DNA of 64,000 nt from Apodemus sylvaticus (GCF_947179515.1 NC_067472.1:161790761-161854760), one strand, 5' to 3'; counted from the first letter of the stretch, positions 12,010-23,171 are shown. Notes: generated from the letters alone by a model not told the origin. Translations and numbers: made by a program.

Positions 12010-12590
12010 CAGCTACTGTCTTAGTTGGGATTCCCAGAGGAACAAAAGTAATAGGATGGACACACTGAAGAATGAATCATTATGCTGTCTCATAGGTATA
12101 TTCTGGGTAGTCACCCAGTGTCTCTCATACTGGACAGGTAGAGAACTTACTTCCTACTTACTCCAGGAGGGTGAGAGCCTCAGCAGACATAGTCTAATTG
12201 TTGATGACCTAGAGGACTCCTGAGTAGTCACTGATATTTAGTCTCCTTTGAAGGTTGAAGAAGCTGAGTTTAATATTAGTAAAAGAGAGAAGCAACAGTG
12301 TAAGAAAGAAAGATAAACAAACTCTTAGCAAGAGATGAACAGAGTAGATGAACTTACCACCATAACATGAAGAAGATGTAAAGGAAAGCAGGCAAAACAC
12401 AAGGAACTTGCTTTTATCTGGCTGGCACCAAAGGCACTATCACATATTGAGTTGGTCTTCCCACTTCATATAACACAATTATGAATATCATTCAGCAGTG
12501 GGCCCAGAAGGTTATCCCTTAGATAATTCCAAACCCAGTCTACTTGACAACCAAGATTAACCATCACAGGCACATGCAAAGTGTATTAAA
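12010..12590 (-). mobile_element. LTR-like rodent interspersed repeat
   Basis: The plus strand opens with CTGTCTTAGTTGGGATTCCC and closes with TCTACTTGACAACCAAGATT AACCATCACAGG-type text, with TTATCTGGCTGGCACCAAAG near 12413. These phrases are common at the ends of rodent MaLR/ERVL-type LTRs read in antisense. I cannot name the family. Confidence 0.4.
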
Positions 12591-12594
12591 ATAG

Positions 12595-13285
12595 TGAAAG
12601 TGAGGTTTATGATAAATCTTATTACCATAATGAAAAATAGAAAACCAGAAAGGCCCAGGGGAATGCTTGTAGTGTGGCTGTCAATGATTAAAAACACAAA
12701 GCCAAGAAAGGGGGAAAATCTGGATAAGTAAATATATCTGTAAGAAACTCTTCCTAGGTGAACTTCATCTTGTACAGAAATTAGAAAGACCAGGACCGAA
12801 TATACAATAATGTAATCAATATTTACCTGGTCTCAATTTGTATTCATGCATTAAGCAAAATAAATCACAAACAGGAGAAAACCAAAGGTAAAAATGAAGG
12901 CACTGGTGTGTTCTTGGTTCTGAACAGTCATAGTGATTTTCTTACCTGAAACTTTTATTGAACAATTTGTATCCAAGTTAGAAAAATATTAGCCCAAGTG
13001 TCACTTAGGTTTATATTTTTATAACCCAAAAAGGATTTAACATGCAAACTAATTCTTAACCTGAAAATATATGGTAAAACAAATTTTCTGATTCCCTGGC
13101 CAATCCTGAACACATTAAAACACTAAAAGGACTGTGATGCATGACTAGCTCTCATTTTCTGCTTCACTGAAATAAACAACATGTCAAACTTACATGTGCT
13201 TCTGATCTCTGTTTGAATGCAATTAATATTAACTCTATATAAATAAATTTATAATAGTTTTCCCCATATCAATTAAATTATCATA
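12595..13285. other. Non-genic AT-rich stretch
   Basis: No gene or repeat is recognised. Confidence 0.5.
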
Positions 13286-13287
13286 GC

Positions 13288-13312
13288 CCAGCACACATAT
13301 ACACACCCACAC

Positions 13313-13360
<48 letters not shown>

Positions 13361-13373
13361 AACACACACACAC
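13288..13373 (+). repeat. (CA)n microsatellite with interruptions
   Basis: CA dinucleotides interrupted three times by AAACA steps at intervals of about 20 bp, giving a higher-order CA/AAACA pattern. Confidence 0.95.
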
Positions 13374-13949
13374 CTTTCTTTATCAAAGTTATATTGATAT
13401 ACACAGTATCTTATTCAGGCCAAATAAACTACTAATTTCATAACTGTATACATAATCAGAGCTTAGGTTAAGGAATTGTATTTTTCAATGAACAAAAACA
13501 GTTTTTCATATGAAAAAAACTAATTACTTGTCAGAATCCAGGTAATATTGGCACATTACATTGTGCATTTCATATATTTGTTCTATAAAACTCTTAAATT
13601 GGAAGAAGGAAATAATAGTATTAAACCTATGAAATATGAGGAGAAAGCAAAAAGATTTCAAATCTGAAGAAGAGTAGAATATTTAGTGGGACAACAGGTT
13701 GCAGTAGGATGTGAGTTTTAGATGCTTCAAGAGTTGAGATATCATGGTATCAGCACATTTGAAGGAAGGGTTGGAAAGAGAGAGAAAGGCAAGTCTGAGG
13801 AGTTCTAGACACTGAATCCTATTTATTCAGGAAAAACAGAGACCTGACCTTCAACTTCAGTTCATTAAACAAATGGAAACTTATGATCTGCAGCAAGTTT
13901 ATCATAAGGCTTCTAAACAAGGAACACCAGGCATTTATAAAAACAGGTT

Positions 13950-14165
13950 TATCAGAAGCTAGACAGATTGCCAAGTCATTAAGAGCTTTGACTGTTCTTC
14001 TAGAGGATTTGAGTTCTATTGTGAGCACCCGTGAGGTGATTGACCCCTATCTTTATCTCCAGTTCCAGGAAATCTGATGACCTCTTCTTACCTCAGTGGA
14101 TACAGAGCACAAATATGTTGTATAAACATATATGAAGGCCAAATAGCCATACACATAACACAGGT
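13950..14165 (+). mobile_element. SINE B3, diverged
   Basis: Diverged B3. AGCTAGACAGATTGCCAAGTC and TTAAGAGCTTTGACTGTTCTT form the head; GTTCCAGGAAATCTGATGAC and CTCTTCTTACCTCAGTGGAT form the body. The flanking frames are shadows. Confidence 0.65.
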
Positions 14166-14169
14166 CAGG

Positions 14170-15085
14170 GAAGGGTTTGAAAAAATGAAGTAGGTAGTTA
14201 GACTTAATAGTGTGTCCAAGCTTATATTACAGCTTATTCTGAAACTCTCCAAAATAATTATTAGAGTTATTGTTCCATGCAGTGAATTAAGTTTAATCAG
14301 AAAATGGTATTATAGAGGAAAAAAGGAATTTTGGGAATCACTAATTAATTCAATGACTGTAAGTTAATGCCAACAGTAAAGCTGGCTTCTTGTTGTTGCA
14401 GGATCACAAAGCTCTTCTGTTATTTATGTCTTGCACAGCTTGCTTGTTCATTAATTAAAGATAAGTAACATTCTATACACTGTTTGAAATTAAGCTATTA
14501 ATTTGTCAAAGCATTGTGACCAAGCAGAAGGAACACATACCTAAGCAATATGAGGTCTCAGGGGGCCTGTCAAGGTCATGCATAATTGGTGAAGAATTGA
14601 TGCAGAATGCAGGAGTCACATGGCTGAGGAGTATGATTAACTGCCTAAAAGACATCGCAGTATAGCCAAGTAATGGACTGAAGATGAAACGATGATTGAG
14701 TTTATTTCATGGTGACTGACTCTGCTAGTGGGAGCATCTGAAGACTGTAAATAAATTCCACACCACAGCTAGAGATTAATTAGCATCTCAGGAAAATTAC
14801 TAAAATTTGCATAGTTTTAATAAACACCATCACCACTTTAAATTTATCTGGATAATCCTTTTTATTAAAGGTTAAATATGAGCAAGGCCTCTGGAGAGAG
14901 GGTTTTATGATGGAATGATCCATTTTAAATAATCTTAATGTAAGGCAACAACCACATGAATCTCACATGTTGCTAATTCCTTCAAAAGTTGTAACTAGGT
15001 AATTGATCTATTCAGAAATATGATCATCAGTATGCTTACTTTATAAAACCAAAGGCAATTTGAATAATTTATTCTTTTAAGGTAT
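14170..15085. other. Non-genic stretch flanking the L1
   Basis: No gene. A ~75-bp block at about 14483-14560 resembles 19385-19460 on the other side of the L1 (shared ACACATACCTAA and GCAAAGC/TCAAAGC-TTGTGA motifs). Confidence 0.4.
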
Positions 15086-15799
15086 TTTTTATTAGATATA
15101 TTCTTTATTTACATCTAAAATGTTGTACCCTTTCATGGTACCCCCCACACCCAAAAATCCTCTGACACATTCCCCCTCGCCCTGCTCATGAATGTTCTCA
15201 CTCCCACTTCCCTCTCCTGGCATTCTGCTATACTGGGGCATTTAGCCTTCTCAGGACTCTCCTCTCTTTGATGTCCAACAATGCTATCCTCTGCAGTGTA
15301 TGCATCTGGAGTCATGGGTCCCTCCAAGCATATACTTTGGTGGTTTAGAACCTGGGAGCTCTGATGGTACTGAGTGGTTCAAATTGTTCCTCCAATGGCT
15401 CTGCAAACCCCTTCAGCTCCTTGGGTCCTTTCTCAAGCTCCTTCACTGAGAACCCTGTGCTCAGTTCAATGGTTAGCTGAGAGTGTCCACCTTTGTATTT
15501 GTCATGCACTGGCAGAGCCTCCCAAGTGACAGCTATATCAGACTCCTATCAGCAAGCACTTGTTGGCATCTACAATAATGTCTAGATTTTGTAACTGTAT
15601 ATGGGATGGATCCCTAGGAGGGGCAGTCTCTGGATGGTCTTTCCCTCAGTCTTTGCTGCACATTTTGTCTCTATCTCCTCCTGTGGGTATTGTGTTCACC
15701 CTTCTAAGAAAGACCAGAGTATACATACTTTGTTCTTCCTTCTTAAGCTTCATTTGGTCTGTAAATTGTATCGTGTGTATTCCAGGCTTCTGGACTAAT

Positions 15800-18167
15800 A
15801 TTCACTTATTAGTAAGTGCATACCATGTGTGCTCTTTTGTGATTGGGTTACCTCATTCAGGATGATATTTTCTAGTTCCATCCATTTGCTCAAGAATTTC
15901 ATAAATTCATTGTTTTTAATAGCTGAGTAGTACTCCATTGTGTAAATATACCACGTTTTCTGTATTCATTCCTCTGCTGAGGGACATCTGGGTCCTTTCC
16001 AGCTTCTGGCTATTATAAATAAGGCTGCAATGAACATAGTGGATCATGTGACCTTATTATATGCTGGAGAATCCTCTGGGTATATGTCCAGGAGTGGTAT
16101 AGCAGGGTCTTCTGGAAGTATCATTCCCAGTTTTTTGAGGAACCGCCAGACTGATTTCCAGAGTGCTAGTACCAGCTTGCAATCCCACCAGCAGTGAAGG
16201 AGTGCTGCTCTTTCTCCACATGCTTGTCCTTACCTGCTGTCTCCTCAGTTTTTGATCTCAGCTCTTCTGACTGGTGTGAGGTAAAATCTCAGGGTTGATT
16301 TGATTTGCATTTCCCTGATGACTAAGGATGTTGAACATTTCCTTAGGTGCTTCTCAGCCATTTGATATTCCTCAGCTGAAAATTATTTGTTTAGCTCTGT
16401 ACACCATTGTCTAACATCATGAGTTTCTTTGTATATATTGGATATTAGCCCTCTGTCGGATGTAGGGTTAGTAAAGAAGTTTTCCCAATTTGTTAGTGCC
16501 ATTTTGTCCTACTGACTGTGTCCTTTGCCTTAAAGAACTTTGTAATTTTATGAGGTCCCATTTGTTACTTTTTCATCTTAGGGCATAAGCTATTGGTGTT
16601 CTGTTCAGGAAATTTTCCCCTGTACCCGTGTGCTCAAAGCTCTTCCCCACTTTCTTTTCTATTAGCTTCGGTGTATCTGCTTTAATGTGGAGGTACTTGA
16701 TCCACTTGGACTTCAGCGTTCTACAAGGAGATAAAAATGGATCGATTTGCATTCTTCTGAGTGTTAACCTCCAGTTGAACCACCACCACTGATTGAAAAG
16801 GCTATCTTTTTTCCCCACTGGATGTTTTTAGCTCCTTTGTCAAAGTTTAAGTGACCATAGGTGTGTGGGTTCATTTCTGGGTCTTCAAATCTATTCCCTC
16901 GCTCTAGAAGCCTGCCATTGTACCAATGCCTTGCAGTTTTTATCACTATTGCTCTGTAGTACTGCTTAAATTCCAGGATACTGATTTCCCCAGAAGTTCT
17001 TTTATTGTTGAGAATAGTTTTAGGTTTCCTGTTTTTGGTTTTGTTTTGTCTTTTATTATTCCAGATGAATTTGTGAATTGTTCTATCTCACTCTGTGAAC
17101 ATCTGAATTGGAATTTTGAAGGATTGCATTGAAACTGTAGATTGCTTTTGGCAACATGGACATTTTTACTATATTAATCCTGCCAATCAATGATCATGGG
17201 AGATCTTTCCACCTTCTGAGGTCTTCTTCGACTTCTTTATTCAGAGACTTGAAGTTCTTGTCATATAGATCGTTCACTTGTTTGGTTAAAGTCACACCAA
17301 GATACTCTATGTTGTATGTAACTAGTGTGAAGTGTGTCATTTATTACTCTGCTTGCTTATCCTTTGAGTATAGGAAGGCTACAGATTTGTTTGAGTTCAT
17401 TTTATATCCGGCCACATTGCTGAAATGGCTTAGCAACTGCAGGAGTTCTCTGGTGGAGTTTTAAGAGTCACTTAAGTATACTATCATACCATCTTCAAAC
17501 AGAAATAGTTTGACTTCTTCCTTTCCAATTTTTATCCCTTTAATCTCTTTTTGTTGTCTAATTGATCTAGCTAGGAGTTCAAGTATTGAACTCCTATATT
17601 GAACAGGTAGGGAGAGAGTGGACAGTCTTGTCTAGTCCCTGATTTCAATGGGATTCCTTCAAATTTCTCTCCATTTAGTTTGATGTTTGCTAGTGGTTTG
17701 CTGTATATTGCTTTTACTATGTTTAGATATGGGCCTTGAATTCCTGATCTTTCCAAGACATTTAACATGAAAGGATGCTGAATTTTGTCAAATGCTTTCT
17801 CAGCATCTAATGAAATGATCATGTAGTTTTTTTCTTTGAGTTTATTCAGTGGATTACATTGATGGATTTCCATATATGGAACGATCCCTGCATCTCTGGA
17901 ATGAAGCCCACTTGATGTGGTGAACTTGATTGTTTTAATGTGTTCTTGGATTCAGTTGGCAAGAATTTTATTGAGTATTTTTACATCAATATTCATAAGG
18001 GGAATTGGTCTGGAGTTCTCTTTTATGGATCTTTGTGTGGTTTTGGTATCAGAGTAATTGTGGCTTCATAGAATAAGTTGGGTAGTGTTCCTTCTGTTTC
18101 TATTTTGTGGAATGGTGTTAGGTCTTCTTTGAAAGTCAGAAAGAATTCTGTACTAAACTATATGGTC

Positions 18168-18202
<35 letters not shown>

Positions 18203-19240
18203 GGGTTGGGAGATTTTCAATGACTTTTTCAATTTCTTTAGGGGTTATGAGACTTTTAGTTGGTCTATCTGATTCACATTTAACTTTGATATTTGGTATC
18301 TGTCTAGATAATTGTCCATTTCATCCAGATTTTCCTGTTCTGGGAGGATCTGATGATTTTTTTTCAGTCTCCTCAATTTCTGTTGTTATATCTCGCTTTT
18401 CATTTCTGAATTTGTTAAATTGGATATTGTCTCTGTGTGCTATGGTTAGTCTGGCTAAGGGTTTATCTATCTTGTTGATTTTCTCAAAACACCAGCTTCT
18501 GGCTTTGTTGATTCTTTGTATAGTTCTTTTTGTTTCTACTTGGTTGATTTCAGCCCTGAGCTTGATGATTTCCTGTGGTCTACTCCTCTTAGGTGTATTC
18601 ACTTCTAGAGCTTTTAGGTATACTGTTAAGCTGCTAGTATATGCTCCTTCTAGTTTCTTTTTTAAGGCACTAAGAGCTATGAGTTTTCCTCTTAACACTG
18701 CTTTCATTATGTCCCATAAATTTGGATATGTTTTGCCTTCATTTTGTTAAATTCTAAAAAGTCTTTGATTTCTTTTCTTATTTCTTCCTTGACCAAGGTA
18801 TCATTGAGTAGAGCATTGTTCACCCTCAATGTGTATGTGGACTTTCTACTGTTTTTGTTGTTAATTGAAGACTACCCTTAGTCCATAGTGATCTGATATG
18901 AGGCATGGGATTATTTCAATCTTCTCATATCTGTTGAAGTGTAATTTGTGACCAATTATTTTGTCAGTTTTGGAGAAGGTACCATGAGGTGCTGAGAAGT
19001 TATATTCTTTTGATTTAGGATGAAATGTTCTATAAATATCTGTTAAATCCATTGGTCCATAACTTCTCTTAGTGTCACTGTGTCTCTGTTTCCCTGATCT
19101 GTACATTGATGAGTGTGGTGTTAAGGTTATCCACAAATATTGTGTGAGGTGCAATTTGTGCTTTGAGCTTTAGTAAAGTTTCTTTTACTAATGTGAGTGC
19201 CCTTGCATTTGAAGCATAGATGTTCAGAATTGAGAGTCAT
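15800..19240 (-). pseudogene. L1 ORF2 pseudogene (endonuclease-reverse transcriptase)
   Basis: In working elements ORF2p nicks target DNA and reverse-transcribes L1 RNA. Recognisable pieces here: 17873-17571 has the reverse-transcriptase finger/palm text (MIISLDAEKAFDKIQHPF, LKSGTRQDCPLSPYLFNI); 18707-18321 is the connecting region; 19154-18861 carries the endonuclease end, with SDHYGL at the catalytic SDH site. The palm active site, expected as F/YADD, reads FEDG at about 17484-17495 on the minus strand, so the second catalytic aspartate is glycine. Several frameshifts and stops separate the pieces. Confidence 0.88.
18174..18202 (+). repeat. Poly(T) tract inside L1 ORF2
   Basis: Uninterrupted T run just after TGCC. 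It replaces part of the ORF2 linker and probably arose by slippage in an A-rich codon run on the sense strand. Confidence 0.9.
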
Positions 19241-19484
19241 TTTGACTTTCTTTTCTTTAGAGATTTGAGAAGTATAGGATTACTTTCCTAATGAGAAAAA
19301 AATTAGGTCATTATGAGGCAATATTTGAAAATGTGTGATAATTTAAGCTCAAAATTAGCTAATTAAACATAATTAACAGTATATACATTGCTTGCAATTA
19401 ATCTATTTATTCTGCAAAGCTTTGTGATTAATTAGAAGACACACATACCTAAATGTCATTAACTTTTCAGATTGTATTTTTAAA

Positions 19485-19486
19485 AA

Positions 19487-19525
<39 letters not shown>

Positions 19526-19690
19526 CACGCATTTGTATATGCAGGTATTTGTGGGGGCCAGAAGTAGGTGATAGATTCCTGTAGCTTGAGTTACAAAGAA
19601 AATTGTGATTTGCTGGGAAGTGAATTTGGATCTTCTGGAAGAGCTATATATGTTCTTAAATGTTGAGCATACAGTCCAATAGGTTACTTC
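19485..19690 (-). mobile_element. SINE B3 (antisense) carrying a (TG)n-GCGCGC tract
   Basis: The body has GGGGGCCAGAAGTAGGTGA, TGTAGCTTGAGTTACAAAG, GTGATTTGCTGGGAAGTGAA and TTTGGATCTTCTGGAAGAGC, which fit an antisense B3. The microsatellite at 19489-19531 is (TG)n running into GCGCGCGCACGC. Confidence 0.65.
19489..19531 (+). repeat. (TG)n followed by (GC)n
   Basis: Alternating purine-pyrimidine run of about 40 bp, TG then GCGCGCGCACGC. This is the sequence class that most readily adopts left-handed DNA. Confidence 0.92.
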
Positions 19691-19857
19691 CTGATCACTG
19701 AAAAACAGAAACCTATTCTCTGATGTGGGGATGCACACAGGAAAATCCTTTACCGCTGCACGTAATAAACCCTCAGGATCTACCTGACCTACACTGATCA
19801 CAATTCCAGTCATGCTCCCAAATATTCTAGAAAATGGAATAAGAGTAGGAAGTGACA

Positions 19858-20092
19858 CAAAAAGAGAGAGGCAGGAGGGAGGGAGAGAGGGAGGATGGAG
19901 AGGGGGCTGGGGGCTGGAAGAGGTAGGAGTAGGGGGAAAGGGAGAGAGACAGGGAGAGGGAAAGGAAGAAGGAGAAAGACAGGCAAAAGGAGAGGAAGAG
20001 GGAGAGGGAGTGGGAGAGGCAGTGGAAGAGGGAGAGGAAGAGAGAAACTGAGAGGAAGAAGGAGAGGGAGAGGGAGGGGGAGAAGAAGGTTA
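19858..20092 (+). repeat. Long polypurine tract, GGAGAG/GGAAGA-rich
   Basis: About 235 bp of almost pure purine on the plus strand (GGGAGAGGGAG, GGAAGAGGGAGAG units) with scattered C/T breaks. Highly charged Glu/Arg/Gly frames on one strand and Leu/Ser/Pro frames on the other are translation of this tract. Confidence 0.95.
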
Positions 20093-20094
20093 GG

Positions 20095-20930
20095 ATACAG
20101 TTTTTGATTCCAGAAGTCAGACAAACCACCTTTCCCAACTTGGGTCTCACTACAGAAGACACATGGCAATAACAAGTGTTTAACTATGGTAATTTCATGG
20201 AATTAAATTATTCATATTAAAATATGAAGAGCACATGCCACTTTGTGAGAATGAGTAGGGTAGTTTATATGAAAAAAAATAACTTTCAAAGTTAATCAGT
20301 GTGATCACTAATCTTTTTTTTCAACTTAACATACCTGGAATGAGGAAACTTAAACTGAAATTTTCTTCATGATCTTGGCATATGGCCTTTGTGAGTAGCA
20401 TTTTGTTGATTGCTAATTAATAGAAGAGGATCCAGCCGACTGTGGACAGTGACATCCTTGAATATGTGGGCCTGAACCATAAAAGGAATGTAGCTGAACA
20501 AGCCACTAAGCAGTGTTTTGTAATATTTAATGCAAGACAGAAAGAGTCTTGTTCTTTCACATCAGGCTCTTCATCTTCCAGGGAGCAGACACTAACACTC
20601 CCAAACATTTAAGGTGTAGATTATCAGGAGCTTGGGTGGGAAGAGGTAAAATCCACATTATGTGTAAAAACATTGAACAGCCTGGTTATCTACTAAGAAT
20701 AATTGTGTCTCTTATCTGTATTTGAAGTAGAGCACTCTTAGCTTTACATTACTAAAATACCTTTCTACTTGCTTTTGCTCTAATCTATAGAGTATCTGGA
20801 AAGCTTCCATGAATGCTTAGGTCCCAGCTGTGTAGAAGGTGGTGAAAGTTATGGTTTGTTGCAGGAAGCAAGCAGGTAGGTAATTAGAGTTTGAATGATG
20901 TGTTATCCCTGGTACTTTACTCTCTCTTTG
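20095..20930. other. Non-genic stretch
   Basis: No repeat or gene recognised. The 63-codon frame at 20608-20417 has no support. Confidence 0.45.
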
Positions 20931-20935
20931 GTTCC

Positions 20936-21150
20936 TTTTTTATTAAATGTATTCTTTATTTACATTTCAAATGATCTTCCCTTTCCTGGATGCCCACCCC
21001 AAAGTCCCATAAGCCCACTTCCCTCCCCCTATTCCCCATTCAAGACCTTCCCAAGTCCCTGTCCTGGTATTCCCCTACACTGCTGCATTGAACCTTTCCA
21101 GGACCAGAAGCCTCTCCTTCCTTCTTCTTGGGCAAACACTTTACGAAAGT
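20936..21150 (-). mobile_element. L1 3' UTR end, 5'-truncated
   Basis: TTCTTTATTTACATTTCAAA is followed by the pyrimidine-rich UTR and CCTGGTATTCCCCTACACTG, the same antisense L1 3' end as at 53.9 and 58.5 kb. It stops near CTTCTTGGGCAAACAC. Confidence 0.85.
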
Positions 21151-21239
21151 AGTGCCTTTTCTAGGCTCTCAGAGTTATGATATCTCAAGCCCACAGCAAG
21201 GGTTGTTGCTTTAAGATCTCTGAAGCTGTGAGTTCAAAT

Positions 21240-21390
21240 AATCTTTTCCTAGAATTGAAAAGATGCCTCAGTGGTTAAGAAAATAGCTTCTCTTGCAGAG
21301 CACCCACAGTAATTCCTAGCATCCATGGTTATTTAGTTCACAACTGTCTCTAACTACAGTTACAGGGATCCAATGAGATCTTCCTTTCAT
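21240..21390 (+). mobile_element. SINE B3, diverged
   Basis: GAAAAGATGCCTCAGTGGTTA matches the tRNA-like head. ACAGTTACAGGGATCCAATG and AGATCTTCC match the B3 body. Confidence 0.6.
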
Positions 21391-21399
21391 AATTTATTA

Positions 21400-21459
21400 T
21401 TTAGAATTATTTATTTGATTTTATGAGAGTAAGTGCTTTGCTTGCTTTCTTGTCTATGT

Positions 21460-21493
<34 letters not shown>

Positions 21494-21530
21494 GCACTAG
21501 GAGGTTAGATGAAGACACCATACCCCTAAA
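21400..21530 (-). mobile_element. SINE B3 fragment with (TG)n
   Basis: TTATTTATTTGATTTTATGAGAG AGTGCTTTG-type text is the antisense B3 tail. It is interrupted by (TG)n at 21457-21490. It lies tail-to-tail with the plus-strand B3 just before it. Confidence 0.5.
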
Positions 21531-21539
21531 TTATTCTTA

Positions 21540-21890
21540 AATTGCTGTGGCCAAAGTTTTTGTATAAAGGCCTAGGCTTTTGCCTCAACACAGAATAAGT
21601 ATACTCACACTAGGGAAAGCTATCATTGTAAATGTGTTGGACCACATTTAAACAAATCTATAACTCATTGACTGCCACTATTACTTTCCCTTAGTGTAGT
21701 TAACAGCAGCTCGGTGAGTAGATTTAGCTATCTGTCCTTTTCCCCTCCTTTAGATAGGAGAAGAGAACTCTCCTAGCTAAACTACAATAAAGACCAATTC
21801 CTCAGTTCACTGCCTACACCCAGCATATACTTCCTCAGAGGGTCTGAGATTATCCTTTCTGGAGATATAAATGTGGCACCCAATGTCATG
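21540..21890 (+). mobile_element. Probable LTR end plus primer binding site of a class II ERV
   Basis: AATAAAGACC at about 21787 could be the polyadenylation signal, followed by ~80 bp of U5-like sequence, then TGGCACCCAATGT at 21874-21886. This is the same decayed lysine-type primer site as at 2771-2785, here on the plus strand. The U3 start and internal genes are not recognised. It may be chance similarity of a 13-mer. Confidence 0.4.
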
Positions 21891-22059
21891 TCCAGGACTG
21901 AGGATGGCAGGGTTCAGAATATGCAAGGTAGTCCTTTCTTAGTCAATATATAAAGGACTTAATTTATGAATATATGGATGATTCATAGCAATATGATGAA
22001 AGCCTTGACATATTAGAAGAGGAAATATGTTTTTTTGTTTTGATTTCTTTTTGTTTTGA

Positions 22060-22549
22060 AGTAAAATATTACATCAATTAACTTATTTGTTTTCTTCCCT
22101 CCAAATCTCAATACATTTTCCATCTCAAATTCTTGGCATCATTTTCCTTATTACTAATATATCTTGTTTAGACTATTGTTACTTGTATGTTTAGGATTTC
22201 AAGGCTGACCAATTGATGTTGGACAATTAGGAGGTCATTCCTGGGGAAGACTATTCCTCACACTGTCAGCATTCTTTGTTTAGGTGTGTGATCCCTTGGT
22301 ACTTCCCTCTTTTATTTTAGCAGGTCTATTTGTACAATCCTTGTTTTGTGTATTGTTTAAAAAGCCATATTGTTGAAGTCCTGTGTGAGTTTTCCCTATC
22401 ATTTCTAAGATACATAATATTACAGCTGCCTTTCTGATTCTGGCTCTTAAAATCTTTTTGCCCACTCCTCTCTGATGTTTCTCGAGGCTTAGAGAAAAGA
22501 GTTGTATTGCAGATGTACTCACTAGAGCTGGGATCAATGCAATTGATAG
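22060..22549 (-). mobile_element. Lx-type L1 3' UTR, left part (split by the provirus)
   Basis: Antisense Lx wording: TTGATGTTGGACAATTAGGA, CTGGGGAAGACTATTCCTCA, TTCTGGCTCTTAAAATCTTT, TTGCAGATGTACTCACTAGA. It runs up to the provirus edge at ATAG and resumes at 28877. Confidence 0.75.
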
Positions 22550-23151
22550 TGTAAGACCCCAAAAACCGAGGGTGCCCCAGCACCCCACAACCCGGAAGGC
22601 AACACCCAAATCACTCGCGAGAAACAGTCTCAATGCAATAGCATGAGGATTTCTTTATTTCCAGAATTCTGGGTTCCATAGCCATGCACCACGCAGGGTT
22701 AGATGACTATGGACCCTGAGTGCCGAATTGAGACAGCTTTTATAAGTTTACGACAAAGCCCTCGAATCACAAACCAATCATTTCTTAGCATGGAGAGCCT
22801 GCGAAATGCGAGCCAATTGATTTGTACCACTCCATAGCTTTTAGGCCAATCAGTTTAAATTATCGGATCCCGCGGTCAGTGAACCAATTAGTTTTCTATA
22901 ATGTCTACAGCTGTGTGAACTCCTGCTTAGGGGTAATGGCGTAAGTTTACAGAAGCAAGATAAGCTTAGTCCATTTTCAGTTACCCTATGAGGCCAGGAT
23001 CACCTATTCAAGGCCTTTCTGCTCGGTCTAAACAAAGGGCAGGCTCTGGAATGTGACCTTTTACCTAGTTTCTAACAAAGTGAGATAGCATTTTAAACTA
23101 CTGATTTCTTGGGGTCATTAGAGTTAGGAAGTATTATTTTCTATCCTTTCA
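22550..23151 (-). repeat. 3' LTR of the provirus
   Basis: 602 bp. On the minus strand it opens TGAAAGGATAG and closes GGGGTCTTACA (TG...CA). U3 holds four ATTGG motifs and a TATAAAAG box; AATAAA is at 22659-22654. Compared with the 5' LTR it has CTC where the other has A near 23010, and scattered transitions. Confidence 0.95.
22738..22888 (-). promoter_or_regulatory. U3 core promoter: four ATTGG (CCAAT) boxes and a TATA box
   Basis: On the minus strand, ATTGG motifs lie at 22888-22884, 22850-22846, 22817-22813 and 22778-22774, then TTATAAAAG at about 22746-22737. The order and spacing repeat in the 5' LTR and in the LTR at 63.4 kb. CCAAT/ATTGG boxes are classic NF-Y sites; binding here is inferred, not shown. 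Confidence 0.7.
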
Positions 23152-23171
23152 TTCCCCAGTTCTTTTCTTGT
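23152..23171 (-). other. Polypurine tract (plus-strand primer) of the provirus
   Basis: The minus strand reads AAGAAAAGAACTGGGGAA directly before the 3' LTR TG. This is the position and composition expected of a retroviral polypurine tract, with a CT interruption. Confidence 0.8.

Larger units (their letters stand above)
15086..19245 (-). mobile_element. L1 element, 5'-truncated, ORF2 to 3' UTR
   Basis: A 4.2-kb minus-strand L1. The plus strand opens with the L1 3' end (TTCTTTATTTACATCTAAAA), then the 3' UTR to about 15790. Degraded ORF2 follows: C-terminal segment (about 15800-17450), reverse transcriptase (17450-18300), linker (18321-18707) and endonuclease C-terminal part (18861-19240). 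ORF1 and the 5' UTR are absent, as in most truncated L1 insertions. A T26-28 homopolymer sits at 18174-18202 inside the ORF2 linker. No clear target duplication was seen. Confidence 0.9.

Noticed and set aside
13288..13373. Regular CA/AAACA pattern considered as a CRISPR-like array
   Set aside because: Units are microsatellite slippage products with no unique spacers, and the host is a mammal.
18220..18750. Plus-strand 176-codon hydrophobic frame, the longest in the window
   Set aside because: Antisense shadow of L1 ORF2; the minus strand carries the recognisable protein.
19810..20175. Several long overlapping frames on both strands, Leu/Pro- or Glu/Arg-rich
   Set aside because: All cross one polypurine tract; the absence of stops follows from composition.
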